The notes beneath the pieces are model-generated. The model was given only the letters and a program-made list of their open reading frames with translations, had not been told where the DNA came from and searched no databases. A DNA stretch of 64,000 nucleotides from Nocardia huaxiensis. GTDB taxonomy: Bacteria > Actinomycetota > Actinomycetes > Mycobacteriales > Mycobacteriaceae. Positions 15,835-22,691 of this stretch are shown here, piece by piece (the stretch's first letter is position 1; each line of letters starts with the position of its first letter). The stretch covers positions 6,014,001 to 6,078,000 of the forward strand of contig NZ_CP059399.1 in assembly GCF_013744875.1 (NCBI RefSeq), read 5' to 3'. The position numbers were made by a program, and so were the translations under genes.

Positions 15835-17358
15835 ATGGCGCACCAGCAACCACCATTGTCGGCGTCCCTCTCGCGACGCGGATTCCTCCTCGCCGGTTCC
15901 GGCGCGGCAGCCGCGCTCGCGCTCGCAGCCTGCACGAAGGACAGCGGGACCGCCCTGATCGAACCCGACTCCACCGAGGTTCGCGATGCCGAGCAGGCCC
16001 GGCGTGCGGCGAATGCGACAGTCCGGAATGTCTCGCTGCGGTCCACACCGGCGACCGTGGATCTGGGCGGTGTACGGGTCGACACCTGGACCTATGGGAG
16101 CGGATTGCCCGGACCCGAGATCCGGGTCCGCAAGGGCGAAGTGCTGCGGGCCGAGCTGACGAACGCACTGCCCGAACCGACGACCGTGCACTGGCACGGG
16201 ATCGCGCTGCGCAACGATATGGACGGCGTCCCCGACCTCACCCAGCCGGCCGTCGCGGCGGGCAGCACCTTCGGTTACGAGTTCACCGTGCCCGATTCCG
16301 GGACCTACTTCTACCACTCACATGTGGGCGTGCAGCTCGATCGCGGACTGTACGGTCCGCTCATCGTCGAAGACCCTGACGACGGCTCCGACTACGACGT
16401 GGAAGCCGTTGTGGTACTCGACGACTGGCTCGACGGGACCGACGGCCGCACTCCGGACCGGCAGCTCCAGCAGCTGCGGGAACAGGGGATGGACGACATG
16501 GACATGGGCGGTATGGGTCACGGCGGCATGGCCATGTCAGCCGATCCGAACCAGCCGCTCGGGGCCGACGGCGGCGACGTCACCTACCCGCACTTCCTGA
16601 TCAATGGCCGGCTCGGCAGCGATCCGGTGAGCTTCACCGCGCGGCCCGGCCAGCGGATGCGCTTGCGCATCATCAATGCGGCGGCCGACACCGCCTTCCG
16701 CGTGGCGGTCGGCGGGCATCGATTGCGGATCACCCACAGCGATGGCTTTCCGGTGCAACCAGTCACCGGCGCGAGCGTGCTCGTCGGCATGGGTGAACGC
16801 TACGACGCCGTCATCGAGCTCGGTGACGGGGTGTTCCCACTGGTGGCTTCCGCGGAGAGCAAGGACGGCCAAGCCCTCGCCGTCATCCGGACCGGAGCCG
16901 GAGCCCCGCCCGCGGCGAATGTGCGCCCGGCCGAGCTGGATTCGCCGCCCCTCACCGAAGAGCAGTTCACAGCAGCCGAGTCCGCGCGCCTGCCGCAGCG
17001 CGCACCGGACCGGACGCTCGAGGTGGCACTCGGCTCCGACGACCAGAAGTACCTCTGGACCATCAACGGAAGGGCCTACCCGGACCATGCCCCGCTGGAA
17101 ATCGCCGCGGGCGAACGAATCCGGCTTCGCTTCACGAACCGAACGATGATGTACCACCCCATGCACGTCCACGGCCACACCTACCAGGTGGTCACCCCCA
17201 CCGGTACCGGCCCCCGCAAGGACACCTCGATCGTGCTCCCCATGCACACCGTGGAAGCCGACTTCGACGCGAACAACCCCGGCCAGTGGATGCTGCACTG
17301 CCACAACATCTATCACGCCGAATCCGGAATGATGAGCGTCGTCTCCTACACCAGATGA
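15835..17358 (+). CDS. Tat-exported multicopper oxidase
   Basis: Extracytoplasmic copper oxidase of 507 residues, probably a cuprous or phenol oxidase of the CueO/CotA type. The N-terminus has a twin-arginine signal (SRRGFLLAG) and a lipobox-like LAAC near residue 33, so it may be a Tat-exported lipoprotein. All four copper motifs are intact: HWHG near residue 119, HSH near 160, HPMHVHGH near 441 and HCHNIYHAESGM near 489. A Met-rich insert (MDDMDMGGMGHGGMAM) near residue 222 resembles the Cu(I)-binding loop of CueO. The ATG has AGGAG just upstream. The BlaI/CopY-type operator at 15767-15790 overlaps its promoter region, so copper-responsive expression is likely. Confidence 0.92.
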   Translation: MAHQQPPLSASLSRRGFLLAGSGAAAALALAACTKDSGTALIEPDSTEVRDAEQARRAANATVRNVSLRSTPATVDLGGVRVDTWTYGSGLPGPEIRVRKGEVLRAELTNALPEPTTVHWHGIALRNDMDGVPDLTQPAVAAGSTFGYEFTVPDSGTYFYHSHVGVQLDRGLYGPLIVEDPDDGSDYDVEAVVVLDDWLDGTDGRTPDRQLQQLREQGMDDMDMGGMGHGGMAMSADPNQPLGADGGDVTYPHFLINGRLGSDPVSFTARPGQRMRLRIINAAADTAFRVAVGGHRLRITHSDGFPVQPVTGASVLVGMGERYDAVIELGDGVFPLVASAESKDGQALAVIRTGAGAPPAANVRPAELDSPPLTEEQFTAAESARLPQRAPDRTLEVALGSDDQKYLWTINGRAYPDHAPLEIAAGERIRLRFTNRTMMYHPMHVHGHTYQVVTPTGTGPRKDTSIVLPMHTVEADFDANNPGQWMLHCHNIYHAESGMMSVVSYTR

Positions 17359-17370
17359 GACCCGGTCGGC

Positions 17371-17733
17371 CTATTCCGCGAGCCGATGCCCCGCGTCCTT
17401 CAACACCGCCGCCGCCTCCTCCAGCCGATGATCCGGCACCAGCACCAGATCAGCGTGATAGGTCGAGGCCACGAACACCGGGATCCCGGAATCGGCCAGC
17501 GGCCCGATGAGCGCCGCCAGCATCCCCGGCGTGTCCAGCCCATGCGCACTGTCCCCGTAAAACCCCTTCCACCGCTCCCCATCTCCCCACGGCGGCGCCT
17601 CCCGAATCACGGTGAGCCCCTCAGGCGCCCGCACCAACGCGATCCACTCGTCGTCCTCCGGAAAGGTGGAGTTCGGCAGATGCTCGACCACGAACTGGGA
17701 CGGGACAATGCGCAAACGCTGGCTGCCGGTCAT
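17371..17733 (-). CDS. ACT-domain protein
   Basis: Small cytoplasmic protein of about 120 residues with the CASTOR-like ACT arrangement found in many actinobacterial proteins of unknown function. The first ACT-like strand begins at LRIVPSQFVVEHLP. The C-terminal half (GLDTPGMLAALIGPLADSGI, then STYHADLVLVPDHRLEEAAAVL) is a typical ligand-binding ACT unit, usually for amino acids. Upstream in-frame starts at 17757 (ATG) and 17799 (GTG) cannot be excluded. A minus-strand TTGACA at 17812-17817 could be its -35. It converges on the multicopper oxidase, 12 bases apart. No partner enzyme is linked. Confidence 0.7.
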   Translation of the reverse strand: MTGSQRLRIVPSQFVVEHLPNSTFPEDDEWIALVRAPEGLTVIREAPPWGDGERWKGFYGDSAHGLDTPGMLAALIGPLADSGIPVFVASTYHADLVLVPDHRLEEAAAVLKDAGHRLAE

Positions 17734-17831
17734 CCCCACATGGTATTCGGCCCGCATGCCGCGTCGAGGGCGGTCGCTCGGCAGGTCGCGACGTGTCACA
17801 CGGTCGATTTAGTGTCAAAGACTAAAAATAG

Positions 17832-17854
17832 GGTGCGCTCGACCGGAGCGCACC
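17832..17854. promoter_or_regulatory. dyad upstream of the PARG-like gene
   Basis: GGTGCGCTC - 5 bases - GAGCGCACC, perfect 9-bp arms, 15-37 bases before the start codon. It directly follows an A/T-rich stretch (17820-17830) that could be the -10 region. It could be an operator or a 5'-leader hairpin. Confidence 0.4.
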
Positions 17855-17868
17855 GTACCGTGCGTGAA

Positions 17869-18690
17869 ATGACAAGTAGTCCAAAGCAGATCGCCGCCGA
17901 GAACGAGCGGATCGCGGACGAGGGCGGATATCAGAACCGGCACGGAACGTTCGTGGATCTACGTGCGGCGTTGGCCGCAGCGCGGGCCGGGACCGTGTCC
18001 TACGCCTCCGATTGCCCGCCGTTCACCGAGTCGCTCGGGCCGCTGGCCGGTGCGGCCGAAGTGACCGCGGAGGGCAGTATGGCCGCGGCGCGGCGGCTGT
18101 ACGAGGACGGCGGGAAGTCCGTTGCCGTATTGAATTTCGCGTCGGCGCGGAATCCGGGCGGCGGGTATCTGCGGGGCGCCCGGGCGCAGGAGGAGGATCT
18201 CTGCCGGAGCGCGCTGTTGTATCGCTGCCTGTTGGAAGCACCGGATTACTATGCGGCGCACCGGGCTTCGAGCGATCTGCGATACAGCCATCGGGTGATC
18301 TTCTCGCCGCGGGTTCCGGTGGTGCGGGATGAGCGGTACGCGTTGCTGGATGAGCCGTTTCCGGTGTCGTTTCTGACTTCGCCTGCGCCCAATGCGGGTC
18401 AGCTGGCCTTGCACGCGGGCGGGCCGGTGCCGGTCCGGGAGCAGTTGGCGGTGCGCGCGGATCGCGTGCTGGCCGTCGCGGCTCATCACGGGGTGCGGCA
18501 GTTGGTGCTCGGAGCGTGGGGCTGCGGGGTCTTCCGCAATGATCCCGGCGAGGTGGCCGCGGCCTTCGAGCAGGCGCTGGGCCGACGTGGGGCCGCCTTC
18601 GAGCGGGTGGTGTTCGCGATCTGGGATCGTTCGCCTGTCTCGGCAAACCGGCAGGCATTCGCGGCCCGCTTCTCGGCGGCCGTTGGGTAA
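17869..18690 (+). CDS. microbial PARG-type macrodomain hydrolase (TIGR02452 family)
   Basis: Predicted ADP-ribose hydrolase of 273 residues, removing poly- or mono-ADP-ribose from macromolecules in the cytoplasm. The PARG signature is present: NPGGGYLRGARAQEEDLCR at about residues 95-113, giving the Gly-rich loop and the catalytic QEE Glu pair. Upstream, SVAVLNFASARNP is the macrodomain strand; a downstream AWGCGVFRNDP segment is also family-typical. No DarT-type or other ADP-ribosyltransferase is adjacent, so it is not an obvious toxin-antitoxin unit. The ATG at 17869 is preceded in frame by a GTG at 17860. A dyad at 17832-17854 may regulate it. Confidence 0.85.
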   Translation: MTSSPKQIAAENERIADEGGYQNRHGTFVDLRAALAAARAGTVSYASDCPPFTESLGPLAGAAEVTAEGSMAAARRLYEDGGKSVAVLNFASARNPGGGYLRGARAQEEDLCRSALLYRCLLEAPDYYAAHRASSDLRYSHRVIFSPRVPVVRDERYALLDEPFPVSFLTSPAPNAGQLALHAGGPVPVREQLAVRADRVLAVAAHHGVRQLVLGAWGCGVFRNDPGEVAAAFEQALGRRGAAFERVVFAIWDRSPVSANRQAFAARFSAAVG

Positions 18691-18784
18691 ACGGGCGGGT
18701 ACCAGGGGATTACGATCCAGAACGTCATCGAAAGTTTGCTCGGGGGCAGGGCCGGTGTTCACGGCGGCGCATGGTGAGCATTCC

Positions 18785-18790
18785 TACCGT
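18785..18790 (+). promoter_or_regulatory. -10 box for the leaderless first phoD-like gene
   Basis: TACCGT is exactly 5 bases before the ATG at 18796. The second phoD-like gene has the identical box at the same spacing, and neither has a ribosome-binding site. Confidence 0.5.
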
Positions 18791-18795
18791 TACGT

Positions 18796-20454
18796 ATGAG
18801 CTTGTCTCGGCGGCAGTTGATGCGGGTCGGTCTCGCGGGCTCGGCGGCGGTCCTGGTGGGGACTTCGGCGGTGAGCAGCCGGCGGTTTCCGGCGCCGCGG
18901 TGGAACGGGGGGTATCCGTTCGCGCTGGGGGTGGCGTCGGGGGATCCGACACCCGACGGGGTGGTGCTGTGGACGCGACTGGCGCCCGATCCGCTCGCGC
19001 CGGACGGGCTGGGCGGGATGCCGATGCGGCCGGTCACCGTGGAGTACGAGGTTGCGCACGATGCCCAGTTCCGGCGGGTGGTGGCACGGGGTGAGGCGGT
19101 GGCGAGCCGGGAACTCGGGCACAGCGTGCATCCGGAGGTGCGCGGGCTCGACTCGGATCGGTGGTACTTCTACCGGTTCCGGGCGGGGACGGCGGTGTCG
19201 CCGACCGGGCGGACGCGGACCGCGCCGGCGGACGGATCACCCACGGCGCGTATGCGATTCGCGTTCGCTTCCTGTCAGTGCTGGACGTACGGGTATTACA
19301 CCGCCTATGAACACATGAGCCGGGAAGACCTCGATCTCGTGGTGCATCTGGGGGATTACACGTACGAGACGCCGTGGGTGCGGGGGCGCGACGGGCAGGA
19401 TGCCGATGAGATCACCGGCGAGGCAGTGGATCTCGCGGACTATCGGCTGCGGTATGCCCAGGTCAAGGCGGAGGCGCCACTGCAGGCCGCGCATGCCGCG
19501 TTCCCGTGGCTCACCACCATGGACGACCATGAGGTGCACAACAATTGGGGTGGGGATTCGCGCGGGCCCGCCTTCGACATCTATGGGATTGCGGCGCTGT
19601 TCCGGCGACGCAAGGCCGCTGCGTTCCAGGCGCTCTACGAGCATCAGCCGCTGCGCGTCGCACAGCTGCCGTCCGGGCCGAACATGCTGCTGCACAGACG
19701 GTATCGCTTCGGCGACCTGGCCGAGATCACCATGCTCGACACCCGGCAGTACCGCACCCCGCAGGCGTGCACCGACGGCAGCGCCACCGCCGACTGCCCA
19801 CAGCGCTACGCCGCCGACCGCACGCTGCTCGGTGCGCGACAACGCGATTGGCTCGTCGACGGCCTGCGCGACTCGCCCAGCCGCTGGCAGGTGCTCGGCA
19901 ACCAGGTGTCCATGAGCCGCAACGACTACGACCCGGGCCCGCCGGATCTGCTGGGCACCGACGCGTGGGACGGGTATGTCGCCGACCGCAATACGGTGCT
20001 GGGCGCCGCCGCCGCGCGCGGCGTGCCGAATCTGGTGGTGATCACCGGCGACCGGCACGAGAACTGGGCCGCCGACCTGCGCCGCGACCATAGCGATCAC
20101 GAATCGCCGGTGGTGGCGGCCGAATTCATCGGAACCTCGATCAGCAGCGGCGGCAATGGCAGTGACATCACCACTACGGCGCGGAAACTGCTCGAGACCG
20201 ATCAGGACCTGAAGTTCAGCAACAATCAGCGCGGCTATGTGCGGGTCGAACTCGATCATGCGCTGTGGCGCACCGACTTCCGGGTCGTGCCCTATGTGAA
20301 CCGGCCCGGTGCGCCCATCAGTACCCGCGCCACCTACGTCGTCGAGAACGGCATCCCCGGAACCACCCAGGCGTGGCGCCCCGAACCCGAGGCCCCGGCC
20401 ACCCCGGCGACCGATCTCGCGCTGCCCGCCCGGGAGGTCCCGGAACGACGCTGA
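18796..20454 (+). CDS. PhoD-like alkaline phosphatase (first tandem copy)
   Basis: Exported phosphodiesterase/phosphomonoesterase of 552 residues related to PhoD. It has a twin-arginine-like signal (SRRQLMRVGLAGSAAVLVG) at the start, a fibronectin-like N-terminal PhoD domain (about 35-140, GVASGDPTPDGVVLWTRLAP) and the metallophosphatase domain. Metal-site motifs are FAFASCQCW near 155, VHLGDYTYE near 185, TMDDHEVHNNW near 240 and VITGDRHENW near 415. It probably scavenges phosphate outside the cell with Fe/Ca. The paralogue at 21044-22690 is highly similar along its length, including the promoter. TACCGT 5 bases before the ATG implies a leaderless mRNA; no PHO box was identified by eye. Confidence 0.9.
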   Translation: MSLSRRQLMRVGLAGSAAVLVGTSAVSSRRFPAPRWNGGYPFALGVASGDPTPDGVVLWTRLAPDPLAPDGLGGMPMRPVTVEYEVAHDAQFRRVVARGEAVASRELGHSVHPEVRGLDSDRWYFYRFRAGTAVSPTGRTRTAPADGSPTARMRFAFASCQCWTYGYYTAYEHMSREDLDLVVHLGDYTYETPWVRGRDGQDADEITGEAVDLADYRLRYAQVKAEAPLQAAHAAFPWLTTMDDHEVHNNWGGDSRGPAFDIYGIAALFRRRKAAAFQALYEHQPLRVAQLPSGPNMLLHRRYRFGDLAEITMLDTRQYRTPQACTDGSATADCPQRYAADRTLLGARQRDWLVDGLRDSPSRWQVLGNQVSMSRNDYDPGPPDLLGTDAWDGYVADRNTVLGAAAARGVPNLVVITGDRHENWAADLRRDHSDHESPVVAAEFIGTSISSGGNGSDITTTARKLLETDQDLKFSNNQRGYVRVELDHALWRTDFRVVPYVNRPGAPISTRATYVVENGIPGTTQAWRPEPEAPATPATDLALPAREVPERR

Positions 20455-20729
20455 ATCACCGTGTACCGCACCGCGGGGCCGCCGCGAACCAGGTGAACAC
20501 CGGCGACGGATCGGGCTGCTCCGGCCAGGGCGCCGATGGTGCACAGCGTGTCGTCGTCCGTGCCTCCCACTGTCACGTCTCCACCAGGGGGAGACTCGAC
20601 CGGGCGGAGTGGCGCGCCTGACAGGGAGCGCTTCCGACCTGATAATCACCTGGCAAATGCGGCGAATCCGGCACTTCGGACGGGTCTGCCGCGTTGCTCT
20701 CGGTAGACGCCTTCGGAAGGAATGTGGCA

Positions 20730-21008
20730 ATGGGCATCATCTGGACTCTGCTCAGCCTGGTCGTGTCGGTATTCATCCTCATCATGCTGGCTCGCCTGGT
20801 GGTGGACTGGATCACTGCGCTCAGCCGCGACCCCGCGCCCTGGGTGGGCAAGGTGCGGGAAGGCACCTACAAGCTGACCGAGCCGGTCATCGCACCCGTG
20901 CGCAAGGTGCTGCCGCCGATCAACTTCGGGTCGGTGGGCATCGATCTGGCGTTCACCGTCGTGTTCATCCTCGCGCTGGTGCTGCGCACGGTGCTGTTGA
21001 GCCTCTGA
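20730..21008 (+). CDS. YggT-family small membrane protein
   Basis: Small integral membrane protein of 92 residues with hydrophobic segments at about residues 4-27 and 70-90 and a polar, basic loop between (SRDPAPWVGKVREGTYKLTE). This is the YggT pattern. Family members usually sit beside the division gene cluster (sepF, divIVA) and are linked to osmotic or envelope functions. Here it is isolated between two phoD-like paralogues. The ATG follows GGAAGG at normal distance, unlike the two neighbours, so it is expressed with a leader. An exact role cannot be given. Confidence 0.75.
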   Translation: MGIIWTLLSLVVSVFILIMLARLVVDWITALSRDPAPWVGKVREGTYKLTEPVIAPVRKVLPPINFGSVGIDLAFTVVFILALVLRTVLLSL

Positions 21009-21032
21009 CCGGCGCGCTGCCGACCGGGCGTC

Positions 21033-21038
21033 TACCGT
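21033..21038 (+). promoter_or_regulatory. -10 box for the leaderless second phoD-like gene
   Basis: TACCGT 5 bases before the ATG at 21044, matching the promoter of the upstream paralogue. This shows the duplication included the promoter. Confidence 0.5.
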
Positions 21039-21043
21039 GTCGT

Positions 21044-22690
21044 ATGGGCATGTCGCGTCGGCAGTTGCTGAGATTCGGTGCCGCCGGGTCCGCCGCTGTA
21101 CTGGTGGGGACCTCGGCGGCGAGCAGTAGCCGGTTGCGGACGGCGCGACTGGCCGGCGGTGATCCGTTCGCGCTCGGAGTCGCCTCGGGAGATCCCACGC
21201 CCGACGGGGTGGTGCTGTGGACACGGCTGGCACCGGATCCGCTCGCGCCCGACGGGCACGGCGGGATGACCAACGCGCCGGTGACCGTCGAATACGAGGT
21301 GGCGCACGACGAAGGCTTCCGGCAGGTGGCTGCGCGTGGATCCGCCGTCGCCACAAGGGAACTCGCGCACAGTGTGCATCCGGAGGTGAACGGGCTGGAG
21401 CCGGATCGCTGGTATTTCTACCGGTTTCGCGCGGGGTCGGCGATTTCCCCGGTCGGGCGGACACGGACCGCGCCGGCCGCCGGACAGGCGATGCGGAGAC
21501 TGCGGTTCGCCTTCGCGTCCTGCCAATCCTGGAGTTCCGGGTATTTCACGGCCTACGAGCACATGAGCCGCGAAGACCTCGACCTGGTCGTGCATCTGGG
21601 TGACTACATCTACGAGCAGTCCTGGATTCACGCGCGGGTGGGCACCGCGCCCGATCCGGATGTCGCAGGTGAGGCCATGGATCTGCGGGGGTATCGGCTG
21701 CGTTATGCCCAGGCGAAGGCGGAGGCCCCGCTGCAGGCCGCGCACGCCGCGTTTCCGTGGCTGACCACGATGGACGATCATGAGGTCGACAACAACTGGG
21801 CGGGCGACACTCCGGGGCTGGGATTCGACATCTATGCGATTCCGGCCTTGTTCCGACGCCGGCGCGCGGCAGCCTTCCAGGCGATGTACGAGCATCAGCC
21901 GCTGCGGGTGGCGCAAATGCCGTCAGGGCCGAATATTTTGTTGCACAGGCGATTCCGGTTCGGTGATCTGGCGGAGATCACCATGATCGACACCCGGTCC
22001 TATCGCTCGCCACTGGCCTGCAATGACGGGAAGGCGGTGGCCGATTGCGAGGCGCGCTATGCCACCGGCAGAACGATTCTCGGATCGCGGCAAAGGGATT
22101 GGCTGGTGGACGGTTTCCGCTCGTCGCCCGCGCGGTGGCAGGTGATCGGCAATCAGGTGCCGATGGCGCGCAGTGATTACGATCCCGGGGCCGCGGTGGA
22201 ACTGGGCACCGACTCCTGGGACGGGTATGTGGCCGACCGCAATACGGTGCTGGGCGCGGCGGCCGACCATGGGGTGCGGAATCTGGTGGTGATCACCGGC
22301 GACCGGCACGAGAATGTCGTGGCCGATCTGCGGCGTGATCACTCCGATCTCGAATCTGCCATTGTCGCTTCGGAATTCATCGGCACCTCGATTACCAGCC
22401 GGGGCGACGGCGTCGACCTCACCCCGGCCGCCCGGCAGGTGCTCGCCACCAATCCCGATCTGAAGTTCTCCAATTCCCAGCGCGGGTATGTGCGGGTGGA
22501 GCTGGATCATGGGCTGTGGCGCAGCGACTTCCGGGTGGTGCCCTATGTACGGCGGCCCGGCGCGCCGATCCACACGCGAGCCAGTTTCGTTGTGCGGGAC
22601 GGGGTTCGCGGCGTGGTCGCGGCGTCCACGCCGGATCCGGCATCGGATACCGCCGCGCTGCCCGCACCGGACAGCCCCGGGCCGCGCTGA
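21044..22690 (+). CDS. PhoD-like alkaline phosphatase (second tandem copy)
   Basis: Paralogue of the gene at 18796-20454, 548 residues, same architecture: signal peptide with SRRQLLRFGAAGSAAVLVG, N-terminal PhoD domain and metallophosphatase core. Metal motifs are FAFASCQSW, VHLGDYIYE, TMDDHEVDNNW (Asp where the first copy has His) and VITGDRHENV. The change in the DHEV-X-NNW motif and a longer insert after DYIYEQSWIHARVG suggest some divergence in substrate or metal use. It has its own TACCGT box at 21033 and no ribosome-binding site. It converges on the copper-radical oxidase gene with almost no gap. Confidence 0.9.
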   Translation: MGMSRRQLLRFGAAGSAAVLVGTSAASSSRLRTARLAGGDPFALGVASGDPTPDGVVLWTRLAPDPLAPDGHGGMTNAPVTVEYEVAHDEGFRQVAARGSAVATRELAHSVHPEVNGLEPDRWYFYRFRAGSAISPVGRTRTAPAAGQAMRRLRFAFASCQSWSSGYFTAYEHMSREDLDLVVHLGDYIYEQSWIHARVGTAPDPDVAGEAMDLRGYRLRYAQAKAEAPLQAAHAAFPWLTTMDDHEVDNNWAGDTPGLGFDIYAIPALFRRRRAAAFQAMYEHQPLRVAQMPSGPNILLHRRFRFGDLAEITMIDTRSYRSPLACNDGKAVADCEARYATGRTILGSRQRDWLVDGFRSSPARWQVIGNQVPMARSDYDPGAAVELGTDSWDGYVADRNTVLGAAADHGVRNLVVITGDRHENVVADLRRDHSDLESAIVASEFIGTSITSRGDGVDLTPAARQVLATNPDLKFSNSQRGYVRVELDHGLWRSDFRVVPYVRRPGAPIHTRASFVVRDGVRGVVAASTPDPASDTAALPAPDSPGPR

Positions 22691-22691
22691 C

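Noticed and set aside
17869..18690. DarTG-type toxin-antitoxin system
   Set aside because: Only the hydrolase is present; neighbours are an ACT protein and a phosphatase, with no ADP-ribosyltransferase.
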